NCBI RefSeq assembly: GCF_040253615.1 | Contig: NZ_JBEJGY010000004.1 | Location: forward strand, 5,208,001-5,272,000 | Source of the DNA: Streptomyces sp. Edi4 | GTDB taxonomy: Bacteria; Actinomycetota; Actinomycetes; Streptomycetales; Streptomycetaceae | Reading direction: 5' to 3' | DNA length: 64,000 nt | Shown: positions 51,172 to 60,323 of the stretch, piece after piece | How positions within the stretch are numbered: the stretch's first letter is position 1 | Layout: every line of letters begins with the position of its first letter | Notes under the pieces: model-generated | What the model saw: only the letters and a program-made list of their open reading frames with translations | Database searches by the model: none | What the model was told of the DNA's origin: nothing | Translations under genes and position numbers: made by a program

Positions 51172-51186
51172 TTAGATTCTGTCTAA
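51172..51186. promoter_or_regulatory. TTAGA-N5-TCTAA, Fur-type box candidate
   Basis: A 15-base inverted repeat in the promoter region of the SCO4983-type gene. The 7-1-7 geometry and TTAGA/TCTAA arms resemble sites of Fur-family regulators. Outer bases match only partly. Confidence 0.4.
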
Positions 51187-51220
51187 AGTTGAGCCGGGCC
51201 CAGATGCGGGGCCGGGCCGG

Positions 51221-52432
51221 TCACATCTGGCCGTAGCCCTCCAGGAACTTCCCGATCCGCGTCACCGCGTCCGCCAGGTCCTTGGCCGCCGGCAGCGTCA
51301 CGATCCGGAAGTGATCGGGCTCGGGCCAGTTGAAGCCGCTGCCGTGGACGACCATGATCTTCTCGGCCCTGAGCAGGTCGAGGACCATCTGGCGGTCGTC
51401 CTTGATCTTGTAGACGTCCGGGTCGAGGCGCGGGAAGAGATACAGCGCGCCCTTGGGCTTCACGCAGGTCACCCCGGGGATCTGGGTGAGCAGGTCGTAC
51501 GCCGTGTCCCGCTGCTCCAGGAGGCGGCCGCCGGGCAGCACCAGCTGCTCGATGGACTGCCGGCCGCCGAGCGCGGTGGCCACCGCGTGCTGCGACGGCA
51601 TGTTCGCGCACAGGCGCATGTTCGCCAGGATCGTCAGGCCCTCGATGTACGAGGACGCGTGGGCCTTCGGCCCGCACACCGCGAGCCAGCCCGAGCGGTA
51701 GCCGGCCACCCGGTAGTTCTTCGAGAGCCCGTTGAAGGTGAGCACCATCAGGTCGGGGGCGATCACGGCGGTCGGGGTGTGGGTGGCGCCGTCGAAGAGG
51801 ATGCGGTCGTAGATCTCGTCCGAGCAGACGACCAGGTTGTGGCGGCGGGCGATCTCGGTCAGGCCGCGCAGCATCTCGTCGTCGTACACCGCGCCCGTGG
51901 GGTTGTTCGGGTTGATGATGACGATGGCCTTGGTGCGGTCGGTGACCTTGCGCTCGATGTCGGCGAGGTCCGGCATCCAGTCGGACTGCTCGTCGCAGCG
52001 GTAGTGCACCGCGGTGCCGCCGGCGAGCGAGACGGAGGCGGTCCACAGCGGGTAGTCCGGGGCGGGGACCAGCACCTCGTCGCCGTCGTCGAGCAGCGCC
52101 TGCATCGACATCTGGATGAGCTCGGAGACGCCGTTGCCGATGTAGACGTCCTCGACGTCCAGCTCCACGCCCTTGGTCTGGTAATGCTGCATCACCGCGC
52201 GCCGCGCGGACAGCAGGCCCTTCGCGTCTCCGTAGCCGTGCGCGCCCGACAGGTTGCGGAGGATGTCCTCCAGGATCTCCGGCGGGCACTCGAAACCGAA
52301 CGCCGCGGGGTTGCCGGTGTTCAGCTTGAGGATGCGGTGGCCCTGCGCTTCGAGGCGCATGGCCTCTTCGAGCACCGGGCCCCGGATCTCGTAACAGACA
52401 TTGGCGAGCTTCGTCGACTGGATCACCTGCAT
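51221..52432 (-). CDS. Class I aminotransferase, AlaA-like
   Basis: A 403-aa PLP aminotransferase. The PLP lysine is in TFNGLSKNYRVAGYRSGW, the cofactor contacts in INPNNPTGAVYD and SDEIYDRI, and the substrate Arg in HFRIVTLP. It resembles alanine-synthesising AlaA. The ATG at 52432 follows AAGGTGG at six bases. The large upstream gap is filled with repeats. Confidence 0.9.
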   Translation of the reverse strand: MQVIQSTKLANVCYEIRGPVLEEAMRLEAQGHRILKLNTGNPAAFGFECPPEILEDILRNLSGAHGYGDAKGLLSARRAVMQHYQTKGVELDVEDVYIGNGVSELIQMSMQALLDDGDEVLVPAPDYPLWTASVSLAGGTAVHYRCDEQSDWMPDLADIERKVTDRTKAIVIINPNNPTGAVYDDEMLRGLTEIARRHNLVVCSDEIYDRILFDGATHTPTAVIAPDLMVLTFNGLSKNYRVAGYRSGWLAVCGPKAHASSYIEGLTILANMRLCANMPSQHAVATALGGRQSIEQLVLPGGRLLEQRDTAYDLLTQIPGVTCVKPKGALYLFPRLDPDVYKIKDDRQMVLDLLRAEKIMVVHGSGFNWPEPDHFRIVTLPAAKDLADAVTRIGKFLEGYGQM

Positions 52433-53197
52433 GACGGCCACCTTACGGGCGGGTTTCACGGGGTGCCTCGGGATTTGGGGCCGGGTGGGTGGGGGTGCGG
52501 GGCCGGTGGCTTCCATCGCAATGCGGGTGGGTGGGTGGCGCCGGGGAATGCACGCCGCGGGGCCCTGGCGGGGCTTGGATTACGAGAACTGAGACTTTCC
52601 CCACGCGGGCCCTGCCGGGGGCGCGGGCCAACTATGCCGATGCGGGCCGGCACCAGCCCTGCCAGGGGCGCGGGCCAACTATGCCGATGCGGGCCGGCGC
52701 CGACCCTGGCGGGGGGCGCGGGCCAACTATGCCGATGCGGGCCAGCGCCGACCCTGCCAGGGGCGCGGGGAACTGCGCGCTCAGCCCAGCACGGTCGGCA
52801 GCCGGGCCTCCTCGGGCTCCGCCCCAGACCCCGTTCGCGCCTGAAGGGCGCTCGTCCTCAATCTCCCCCAAGGCCGAGGGCCAGGGGGGACCCCCAGGAC
52901 GGGCTGGGGTTGCCGATGCGGGCCAGTACCGGCCCTGCCAGGGGCGCGGGGAACTGCGCGAGGAGCGACCGCGGTCCGCAGCCGAGGTCCCTGGGGCTCC
53001 GCCCCAGACCCCGTTCGCGCCTGAAGGGCGCGCCCAGCCCAGCATGGTCCGCAGCCGGGGTCCAGGCATGTCCTCGGGCGCCGGACAGGCTGAGGTTGCC
53101 GATGCGGGCCAGCATGGACCCTGTCAGGGGCGCGGGGAACTGCGCGCTCAGCCACGCATGGCCCGCAGGCCAACCCGCCGGGCCAGCACCGACCCCG
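52433..53197. repeat. Repeat field without genes
   Basis: A 765-base gap. It holds a 47-48 base tandem array (52611-52799), three copies of GGGGCGCGGGGAACTGCGCG (about 52761, 52940 and 53128) and two reverse copies of the CTCCGCCCCAGACCCCGTTC block (about 52819 and 52996). It also has the palindrome CTCCCCCAAGGCCGAGG...GGGGGACCCCC near 52863. Open frames across it are by-products of composition. Confidence 0.8.
52611..52799. repeat. 47-48 base tandem array, four copies
   Basis: Units begin CCTGCC or CCTGGC at 52611, 52658, 52705 and 52753. Each contains GGGGCGCGGG then, in the first three, CCAACTATGCCGATGCGGGC. The fourth continues as GGAACTGCGCGC, so it merges with the dispersed family. Confidence 0.85.
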
Positions 53198-53761
53198 CTA
53201 GGGCCGCACCCGACCACGCGCGGTCCGCAAGCGGAAGGGGACCGGATTCCGACGCGCGGACAGGGTCGTGGCCAGGGCCGGGAGCCAGCCCAGGGCGGTG
53301 GCCCAGACCGCACCGGACACCGCCCCGGCCACCCCGTACAGAACCCACCCCAGGACCCCCGCGTCCACCAGCCGCGCGGCGACAAGACCCCGCCACACCC
53401 CGGACACCCCACCACCCACGACCAGCGCGGACCACCCCGCCAGCGCCCGGCGCGCCCACCCCGCCGCCGGGCGCGTCCGTACATGCCGGCGCATCCGCAG
53501 CGTCGCCGCCGTCACCAGGACCACCGCCGCGAAGTCCTCGCAGAGCAACTGGACCGGACCCGTACCCCCCAACGGCACCGCCCGCAGCGGCGGCAGGGCC
53601 AGGGGCGCCCCGAGCGCGCTCGGCACCAGGGCAACGCCCGCGTGCGCGGTGAGCGCGGTCAGGACCGGGGTGAGCCCGAAAAGCAGCGTGAGCAGCAGGC
53701 AGACCCCGCCCACCGCGACCACCGCCGGAGCGGTTCTGGGCAGACGCATCGCCGGACGCAT
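53198..53761 (-). CDS. Multi-helix membrane protein
   Basis: A 187-aa hydrophobic protein with about four helices (VVAVGGVCLLLTLLFGLTPV and VLGWVLYGVAGAVSGAVWAT, for example). Arg-rich loops follow the positive-inside rule. No family is recognised. The start is either 53761 or 53749. It is divergent from the GH5 gene. Confidence 0.65.
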   Translation of the reverse strand: MRPAMRLPRTAPAVVAVGGVCLLLTLLFGLTPVLTALTAHAGVALVPSALGAPLALPPLRAVPLGGTGPVQLLCEDFAAVVLVTAATLRMRRHVRTRPAAGWARRALAGWSALVVGGGVSGVWRGLVAARLVDAGVLGWVLYGVAGAVSGAVWATALGWLPALATTLSARRNPVPFRLRTARGRVRP

Positions 53762-53869
53762 GGCCGGACCCTAGACCATGGGACGCCCGGTGAGAAGATG
53801 CTGAACATTTCTCAACTATGGCTGTGAGCAGGGGTGTTGGGCGGAACGCCGAGCCCCTAGAGTCCGGCC

Positions 53870-55318
53870 ATGCGGCTACGGGTGACGCCACGGGCGACGA
53901 GATGGGCGACGGCGGCCACGGCGACGGCACTGGCCGTCGCCCTCCTGATGGCGGCCGGCCCCCCGAGCGCGGCCCCCGCGCACACGGCCACCGGCCACCG
54001 CTGGATCACCGACGACCAGGGCCGCGCGCTCGTCCTGACCGGGCTCAACACCGCGAGCAACGCCAAGTCCCGCCCGGACGGCCTGCCGTGGATCACGGAG
54101 GCGGACGTTGGCCGCGAGGCGGACGAGCTCGGCTCCGACTTCGTACGCCTGCTCATCCAGTGGCGCACCGTCGAGCCGAGCCCGGGCCGCTACGACGACG
54201 GCTATCTCGACCGGGTCGCCGAGCGCGTGCGCTGGTACGGGGCGCGCGGCTTCCACGTCATGCTCGATCTGCACCAGGACGTCTACGGCCCCGCCGTCAA
54301 GGGCAACGGCGCGCCCGCCTGGGCGACCGAGTCCGACGGGCTCCCGGTCGCCGCCCGCGACCCGTGGGAGCTCACTTACGTCGAGCCCGGCACCGTACGC
54401 GCCTTCGACCACTTCTGGGGCACCCGCCGGGCCGGCCGCGACCTGCGGGCGCACTACGCGGCGGCCTGGGCGCACGTCGCCGCGCGGTTCGCCGACGATC
54501 CGGCCGTGCTCGGCTACGACCTGATGAACGAGCCCTTCGGCGGTAGCGTGCAGGGCCCCGCCTTCGAGGCGGGACCGCTCGCCGCCCTCTACCGCCAGAC
54601 CATCGCCGCCGTCCGCGCCGTCGACCACGACTCCTGGATCTTCGTGGAGCCCGAGGCGGTCAGCGCCAACTGGGGCCTGCCGAGCGCACTTCCCTACCTC
54701 CCCGACCCGCGCGGCTCCGGCGAGCGGGCCCGCATCGCGTACGCGCCGCACCTCTACCCCCTCCCCATGGACCTCGGCGGCGGCTACACCGGCGACGCGG
54801 GAAAGTGGGTGGACCGCACGCTCGCGTCCTGGCGCGAGCAGACCGAGAAGACCGCGAGACGGCTCGGCGCGCCCGTCCTGATCGGCGAGTACGGCCTCGA
54901 CATCGCCCTGCCCGGCGCCCTGCGGTACGTGGAGAAGGTGCGGGCCCTGGCCGACGCCATGGGCGCGGGCACCGCGTACTGGTCCAACGACCCCGGATCC
55001 TGGGCCCCTTGGGACCAGAGCCTGCGCCCCACTCCTCTTCTCCCGGTCCTCGACCGCCCGGAGCCCAGGGCGATCGCGGGGGACCCGGTCGCCTACGGCT
55101 GGGACGAGGCGAGCCGCACCCTGTCGCTGCGCTGGCGGCCCCAGGCCGGCGTGCGCGGCGACACCGAGGTCCATCTGCCGGCCCGGTTCTTCCCCGAAGG
55201 CGGCGTGGTCACGGGCGCCGAGCGGGGCCGGTGGGACCCGAACTCGCGTGTCCTGCACATCACTTCACCGCCCGACGGCCCAGGGGAGGTCTCGGTGCGG
55301 ATCCGTCCGGGCGCGTGA
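53870..55318 (+). CDS. Secreted GH5 glycoside hydrolase (endoglycoceramidase-like)
   Basis: A 482-aa enzyme with a signal peptide (ATAATATALAVALLMAAGPP, cut near APAHTA). The GH5 core has the acid/base Glu in GYDLMNEPFGG and the nucleophile Glu in VLIGEYGLD. The C-terminal beta domain spans residues from about 390. The catalytic loops and the beta domain resemble actinobacterial endoglycoceramidases, which cut glycolipids, more than cellulases. It acts outside the cell. The substrate is inference. Confidence 0.88.
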   Translation: MRLRVTPRATRWATAATATALAVALLMAAGPPSAAPAHTATGHRWITDDQGRALVLTGLNTASNAKSRPDGLPWITEADVGREADELGSDFVRLLIQWRTVEPSPGRYDDGYLDRVAERVRWYGARGFHVMLDLHQDVYGPAVKGNGAPAWATESDGLPVAARDPWELTYVEPGTVRAFDHFWGTRRAGRDLRAHYAAAWAHVAARFADDPAVLGYDLMNEPFGGSVQGPAFEAGPLAALYRQTIAAVRAVDHDSWIFVEPEAVSANWGLPSALPYLPDPRGSGERARIAYAPHLYPLPMDLGGGYTGDAGKWVDRTLASWREQTEKTARRLGAPVLIGEYGLDIALPGALRYVEKVRALADAMGAGTAYWSNDPGSWAPWDQSLRPTPLLPVLDRPEPRAIAGDPVAYGWDEASRTLSLRWRPQAGVRGDTEVHLPARFFPEGGVVTGAERGRWDPNSRVLHITSPPDGPGEVSVRIRPGA

Positions 55319-55452
55319 GGGCCGGGCGGGAGCGGGAACGGATTGAGCCACCCGCCCCTCGGTGGTGTTGTGCCGGGCGCGGGGCTGTTCCTAACGTCCG
55401 GTACGCGCCGGAACGTCCGTCGTGCCAGACCGTAGGCGACAGGAGGCAGGCA

Positions 55453-55794
55453 GTGGACACGACCGTGCCCGAGCGGTCCCGTGGGCGGCCGCGCTGGCGG
55501 GGCCTGCTGGCCGCCGCCCAGCGGGAGTACGACGCGCCCGCGCCCCACTACGACAAGGTGATCGACCTGCTCGACCAGGTGGTCGGGTCCGCCGTGCCCG
55601 TCGCCGCGCTGCGCAGCGCGAAGGCGCTCCAGGCGCTGGCCCTCACCCAGCTCGCCTACGCGGCCGACTACGGCCCGCTGCGCACGGTCTACCTCACGGC
55701 GGCGCGCGAACTGGCGACGGACCCGCTCAGCGCGCCCCGGGCGTCCGCCGCACCGAGCGGCCCGCGAGCACATCGGTCCGCCTGCCGTCCTTGA
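55453..55794 (+). CDS. Hypothetical protein
   Basis: A 113-aa protein starting at GTG with AGGAGG upstream. The part LLAAAQREYDAPAPHYDKVI DLLDQVV (in two pieces) is helical, and ALQALALTQLAYAADYGPLR follows. The last 20 residues overlap the end of the deacylase gene on the other strand and look composition-driven, so the stop may be shifted. Function unknown. Confidence 0.6.
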   Translation: MDTTVPERSRGRPRWRGLLAAAQREYDAPAPHYDKVIDLLDQVVGSAVPVAALRSAKALQALALTQLAYAADYGPLRTVYLTAARELATDPLSAPRASAAPSGPRAHRSACRP

Positions 55795-57364
55795 TGACGA
55801 ACTTTCCGTCGATCAGGACGTACGGGATGCCGACGGGCAGCGTGCGGGGGGCGGCGAAGGTGGCGCCCGCCGCGACGGTGTCCGGGTCGAACAGGACGAG
55901 GTCGGCGCGGTAGCCCTCGCGCACCAGGCCGCGGTCGGGCAGGCGCAGACGGGCGGCCGGGCGCGCGGTGAGACGGGCGACGGTCTCCTCAAGGGTGAGG
56001 ATGCCCAACTCCCGTGCGTAGTGCCCGAGATAGTGCGGGAAGGTGCCATAGGCGCGGGGGTGCGGCTTGTCGCCCTGGAGGATGCCGTCGCTGCCTCCGG
56101 TGTGCACCCGGTGGCGCATGATGGCCCGCACGTTCTCCTCGTGGCCGACGTGCTGAAGGATGGTGGGTCCGAGCTCGTCCTCGATGAGCAGCCGGCGCGC
56201 GGTGGCCCAGGGCGTCTCGCCCCGCCGCGCGGCGGCCCGGGCGACGCTCTGGCCTACGTATCCGGCGAGCGCGGGGTGGCTCACGCCCGAGATCTCGATG
56301 GTGTCCCAGTCGATGGGCACGCCGTGGCAGCCGTCCGCGCCGATGACCTCCATGTGGTGGCGGACGCGTTCGGCGGTGTCGTCGTCGCGCAGCCGGGCGA
56401 GGATGGCTTCGGGGCCGCCCTCACTCGCCCAACTGGGCAGCAGGGCGACGAGAGTTGTGCATCCCGGGGTGTACGGATAGGTGTCGAGCGAGATGTCGCC
56501 ACCTCGCGCGAGCGCGTCGTCCAGCAAAGCGAGCAGGTCGGGTGCGCGGCCCTCGTTCACGCCGAAGTTCATCGTGGCGTGAGCGAGGTGGAGGGCGCAT
56601 CCCGCGTCCTGGGTGAGCCGGATCATCTCCTCGTACGCGGCGAGGGCGCCGGCGCCGTAGGAACGGTGGTGGGGGCAGTAGTAGCCGTCGTAGCCGGCCA
56701 CGATGCGGCAGAGTTCGGTGAGTTCGGCGTCACCGGCGTACATGCCGGGGGTGTAGGTGAGCCCCGAGGACATGCCGACCGCGCCCTGTTCAAGACCGTC
56801 CGCCACCAACTGCCGCATGTGATCCATCTGTTGAGGTGTGGCGGGCCGGTCGTCCCAGCCGACGGCGAGCATCCGTACGGCGCCCTGAGGGACGAGGTAG
56901 GCGGCGTTGACCGCGATGCCCCGGTCGAGGCGGTCGAGGTATTCGCCGACGGTGCGCCAGTCGAAGTCGATGTCGCTTCCGTCGCCGTTCCACCCGGTGA
57001 TGGCCCGGCGGACCTCGCCGAGGGTGCGGTCGTCGACGGGCGCGTACGAGAGCCCGTCCTGGCCCAGCACCTCAAGGGTGACCCCCTGGGCGGCCTTCGC
57101 ACTGTGGTCCGGGTCGCGCAACAGGGCGAGGTCGGAGTGGGCGTGCATGTCGATGAACCCGGGGCAGAGGGTGAGGCCGTGGGCGTCGAGCGTGCGGGTG
57201 CGGGTGCGGGTGCGGGTGCGGGTGCGGGTGCGGGGGGCGGTGAGCGGGGGCTCGCCCGGCTTCCTGATCTCGGCGATCCGGCCGTCGGTGATGCGGAGGT
57301 CGGCGGGGTAGGAGGGGGCGGCGGTCCCGTCGATGACGCGGGCGTCGCGGATGACCAGGTCCAT
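55727..57364 (-). CDS. N-acyl-D-amino-acid deacylase
   Basis: A 545-aa amidohydrolase that frees D-amino acids from N-acyl forms. The metal motif GFIDMHAHSD is intact, and the later HHRSYG, HLAHATMNFG and GGSDGILQGDKPHPRAYG carry the His and Asp ligands. The N-terminal beta part has a (Arg-Thr)7 tract at residues 45-58 encoded by a hexamer repeat. It is on the same strand as the downstream D-amino-acid enzyme gene and presumably supplies its substrate. Confidence 0.92.
   Translation of the reverse strand: MDLVIRDARVIDGTAAPSYPADLRITDGRIAEIRKPGEPPLTAPRTRTRTRTRTRTRTLDAHGLTLCPGFIDMHAHSDLALLRDPDHSAKAAQGVTLEVLGQDGLSYAPVDDRTLGEVRRAITGWNGDGSDIDFDWRTVGEYLDRLDRGIAVNAAYLVPQGAVRMLAVGWDDRPATPQQMDHMRQLVADGLEQGAVGMSSGLTYTPGMYAGDAELTELCRIVAGYDGYYCPHHRSYGAGALAAYEEMIRLTQDAGCALHLAHATMNFGVNEGRAPDLLALLDDALARGGDISLDTYPYTPGCTTLVALLPSWASEGGPEAILARLRDDDTAERVRHHMEVIGADGCHGVPIDWDTIEISGVSHPALAGYVGQSVARAAARRGETPWATARRLLIEDELGPTILQHVGHEENVRAIMRHRVHTGGSDGILQGDKPHPRAYGTFPHYLGHYARELGILTLEETVARLTARPAARLRLPDRGLVREGYRADLVLFDPDTVAAGATFAAPRTLPVGIPYVLIDGKFVIKDGRRTDVLAGRSVRRTPGAR
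57192..57233. repeat. Hexanucleotide microsatellite (GTGCGG)7 in the deacylase gene
   Basis: Seven perfect copies of GTGCGG on the + strand encode (RT)7. Being a multiple of three, changes in copy number keep the frame. Confidence 0.95.
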
Positions 57365-57765
57365 GGGTGCCTCTCGTGTCTACGGTGTCTTGTCCCCCAC
57401 CCCGCCCCTTCCCGAGACCCGCCGGGGGTCCCTCCGGCTGCGGGCCGCGCGTGGCTGGTGCGCAGTTCCCCGCGCCCCTTGAAAACCCCGTTCGTTTTCG
57501 GGTGCGGACCGTGCTCGCTTCTCGCGCAGCTCCCATCGCCCCTGGGCATCCGGTGCTGTCCCCGCATCGGCATCTTCAGCCTGTCATGGGGGTCCCCCCT
57601 GGCCCTTGAGGCCTTGGGGGAGATTGAGGACGAGGCCGTTCAGGCCGAACGGGGTCTGGGACGGAGCCCCAAGGTTTTTCGCCCCCGGAGGGTTTGGGGA
57701 AGGGGCGGGGAGGGGCCGGAAACCGGGGGCTGGGGCGGAGCCCCAGGGGTTGCTCGCATCCCGGG
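57365..57765. repeat. Repeat-rich gap between the D-amino-acid genes
   Basis: A 401-base gap without genes. It has GTGCGCAGTTCCCCGCGCCC near 57460. The palindrome GGGGGTCCCCCC...CTTGGGGGAG lies near 57590-57621, and the gaggacgaggccgttcaggc block at 57625. A further G-rich piece follows. The order copies the composite repeat at 4.5-4.7 kb. Confidence 0.75.
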
Positions 57766-59094
57766 TCAGAACAGCGTGCGGATGTAATCCGCTACCACCC
57801 CGTCCTCCCCGGCCACGGGAATGAGGCCCCACTTGTCGAACACCGTGCACGGATGCGAAAGCCCCATCCCCACCCAGTCCCCGACGGACAGCGAAACCCC
57901 CGCCTCCGTGCGAAGCCACCCGTGCTGATCGGAGAGCCCCGTAACCGAGATCCCCGACCCGTCCCGCACCACCCCGCTCACCGCGTCCCGCACCACCCGC
58001 ACCACCGGCAGATCCAGGTCGTACGCCGCGTCCCGCTTCCCCGCGTTGACGAAGGCCTGCTCGGGGGAGGGCCGGGAGACGACCTGGGCCCACAGCAGGA
58101 ACGCGGGCCGCAGGGCCCCCTCGGCCGGCACCCGGTTGAAGGGCGTGAGCTTGCGGTAGTGCCCGTCGTCGTGCGAGACGTACGCACCGGAGCGCAGCAA
58201 CTTCAGCACGGGAAGCGAGAGTTGGGGCACGGACGTGAAGACGTCCGCGACCACGTCGAACCACGCGGAGCCGCCCGCGCTGAGCACGATCTCGTCCACG
58301 CCGAGCCCCGCGAACCGCCCCGCCGCGTCGAAACCGGCCGCCAGCGAGACGAGCCGGCCGAGATAGTCCCGTACCCGCTCGGGATCGGCGCCCGGCACCT
58401 CGCCCTCGTACCCGGCGACCCCCACGAGCCGCAGCGTGCCCGTGCCGGCCACCGCGTCGGCGACCCGCGCGCACTCGGCCTCCGTGCGCACCCCGGTCCG
58501 CGCGCCCTCGCCCGCGGCGAGCTCCACCACCACGTCCACCCGCCGCGCGCACGCGCCCCGCAGCGCCTGGTCCATGAGTTCGACGCCGCGTACGGAATCG
58601 ACGTAGCAGATGAAGCGGAAAGCCGGGTCGCGCTCCAGCTCCCCGGCGATCCAGCGCAGCGCCGCCGCGTCCACCAGCTCGTTCGCGAGGAAGATCCGCT
58701 CGGTGCCGAACGCCCGTGCCACGCGCACCTGGTGGGGCACCGCCAGGGTGATCCCCCAGGCGCCGCGCTCCACCTGGCGGGCGAAGAGCTGGGGCGCCAT
58801 CGAGGTCTTGCCGTGCGGCGCGAACGCCAGACCGTGGCGCCGCGCGTACGTTTCCAGGAGGCCGAGATTGTGGTCGAGCGCTTCCGCCGACAGCGTCAGG
58901 ACCGGCGTGGTGAAGCCGCCGGTGAACAGGGAGCGGCGCTGCGCGGCGAGTTCGGCGACGGTCAGCCCCTCCGCGTCCGGCGGCAGCCCCTTGAAGCGGT
59001 GGTCGACGCGCTCGGCGCCCAGCTCCGCCAGCTTGTCCTCGGGCCCCTCCTCGCGCTGGTTGTCGCGCTTGTCGTCGCGGTGGATGGCTGCCAC
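57766..59094 (-). CDS. D-amino-acid deaminase-like PLP enzyme (alanine racemase N-terminal fold)
   Basis: A 442-aa PLP enzyme of the D-threonine aldolase / D-serine dehydratase type. The PLP lysine lies in FAPHGKTSMAPQLF. The C-terminal domain has the metal/substrate region SDQHGWLRTE and GMGLSHPCTVFDKW (His and Cys ligands). It likely turns a D-amino acid into a 2-oxo acid and ammonia. The GTG at 59094 follows GAGG, and a long N-terminal extension from 59172 was not accepted. It is divergent from the kinase gene. Confidence 0.87.
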   Translation of the reverse strand: MAAIHRDDKRDNQREEGPEDKLAELGAERVDHRFKGLPPDAEGLTVAELAAQRRSLFTGGFTTPVLTLSAEALDHNLGLLETYARRHGLAFAPHGKTSMAPQLFARQVERGAWGITLAVPHQVRVARAFGTERIFLANELVDAAALRWIAGELERDPAFRFICYVDSVRGVELMDQALRGACARRVDVVVELAAGEGARTGVRTEAECARVADAVAGTGTLRLVGVAGYEGEVPGADPERVRDYLGRLVSLAAGFDAAGRFAGLGVDEIVLSAGGSAWFDVVADVFTSVPQLSLPVLKLLRSGAYVSHDDGHYRKLTPFNRVPAEGALRPAFLLWAQVVSRPSPEQAFVNAGKRDAAYDLDLPVVRVVRDAVSGVVRDGSGISVTGLSDQHGWLRTEAGVSLSVGDWVGMGLSHPCTVFDKWGLIPVAGEDGVVADYIRTLF

Positions 59095-59120
59095 GGAAAC
59101 CTCACCCTCCTCGGAGGGGC

Positions 59121-59137
59121 GTTGCAGTATTTGCAAC
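59121..59137. promoter_or_regulatory. Inverted repeat GTTGCA-N5-TGCAAC in divergent promoter
   Basis: A perfect 6+5+6 inverted repeat lies between the deaminase-like gene and the kinase gene, 27 bases before the deaminase start. It is a fitting operator for the IclR protein encoded two genes away, whose sites often are TTGCA-type palindromes. Confidence 0.6.
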
Positions 59138-59228
59138 ACCCATTGCGCATATCGCTTGGTGCTGTCTAACATCCGGGCCAGCGCCGGGTCAATGACCGGA
59201 CCGGCCGTCCAGCAGTGAGGAGCCGGCA

Positions 59229-60323
59229 GTGACCCAGGGACCCCCAGCCGAGGCGGACGCCGTCGACGCCGCCGTCGATGTCGTCTGCCTCGGGGAGTCC
59301 ATGGTCACCTTTCTTCCCCTCCGGCCGGGCCGCCTCGCCGACGTGCCCGCCTTCGAGCGGACGATCGGCGGTGCCGAGTCCAATGTGGCCTGCGCGCTGG
59401 CCGCCGCCGGGCACAGCACCCGCTGGGTCAGCCGGGTCGGCGCGGACGGCTTCGGCGACCATCTGGTGGAGACCATCGGCGGCTACGGTGTCGACGTGCG
59501 CGCGGTGCGCCGCGACCCGCACCGGCCCACCGGCATCTACTTCCGCACCGCCGACGACCGCACCGCCGACGGCCACGAGGTCCTGTACTACCGCGCCGGG
59601 TCCGCGGCCTCCGCCATGTCACCGGCCACCGTGCCCCACCGCGACCTGTGGGCGGGCCGCGTCCTGCACCTGTCGGGCATCACCGCCGCGCTCTCCGACG
59701 ACTGCCTCGCCCTGATGCGCGACCTCCTGGCACGCCGGCCCGGCCGGCCATCGGTGTCCTTCGACATCAACTACCGGCCGGGACTGTGGCGCGACGCGGC
59801 CGGGCCCCGGGTCCTGCTCGACCTGGCCAGGGGCGCGGACATCGTCTTCGTCGGCGCGGACGAGGCGGAGGCGGCATGGGGGATGCGCGGACCTGCCGCC
59901 CTGCGTGAGGCGCTGCCCGAACCGGACGTGCTGGTGGTGAAGCAGGGCGCGGCCGGTGCGACGGTCTTCGCGCGGGGGAGCGGACACGTGGCCGAGCGGG
60001 CGCCGCGCGTGGAGGTGGTGGCCCCCGCCGGCGCGGGCGACGCCTTCGCCGCCGGGTTCCTCAGCGCCACCCTGCGCGGCCTGCCCGTACGCGACCGGAT
60101 CCGGCACGGACACCTCATGGCCGCCGCCGTGCTCACCGTGCCCGGCGACCTCACCCGGCCGCCCGCTCCCAGCCCGGCCGCCGTCCCGCCCGGAACCGGC
60201 CCGCGGCACACCTCCTGGACGGCGCGCGCCGACCGGCTCGTGGCCCTGGACGACACCGCCTGGGGGAGACTTCGTCTCGGCCCCGGGTGGACGGGGGACG
60301 ACCAGGAGGTACGTACGTCATGA
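59229..60323 (+). CDS. PfkB-family sugar or keto-acid kinase
   Basis: A 364-aa kinase close to 2-keto-3-deoxygluconate kinases. The PfkB motif 1 is GGAESNVACALAAAG and motif 2 VVAPAGAGDAFAAGFLSA, with the catalytic Asp in GAGDAF. The substrate region has GIYFRTADD and RLL-type segments. In this setting, with a GntP permease and D-amino-acid enzymes, it might phosphorylate a sugar acid. Start is GTG 59229. Its stop overlaps the IclR start in ATGA. Confidence 0.88.
   Translation: MTQGPPAEADAVDAAVDVVCLGESMVTFLPLRPGRLADVPAFERTIGGAESNVACALAAAGHSTRWVSRVGADGFGDHLVETIGGYGVDVRAVRRDPHRPTGIYFRTADDRTADGHEVLYYRAGSAASAMSPATVPHRDLWAGRVLHLSGITAALSDDCLALMRDLLARRPGRPSVSFDINYRPGLWRDAAGPRVLLDLARGADIVFVGADEAEAAWGMRGPAALREALPEPDVLVVKQGAAGATVFARGSGHVAERAPRVEVVAPAGAGDAFAAGFLSATLRGLPVRDRIRHGHLMAAAVLTVPGDLTRPPAPSPAAVPPGTGPRHTSWTARADRLVALDDTAWGRLRLGPGWTGDDQEVRTS

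Noticed and set aside
52611..52799. Possible CRISPR array from 47-48 base periodicity
   Set aside because: The whole unit is repeated, without variable spacers, and no cas gene is near.
51311..53827. An 838-codon plus-strand frame across the aminotransferase and repeat field
   Set aside because: It is antisense to a PLP enzyme and then runs through tandem repeats.
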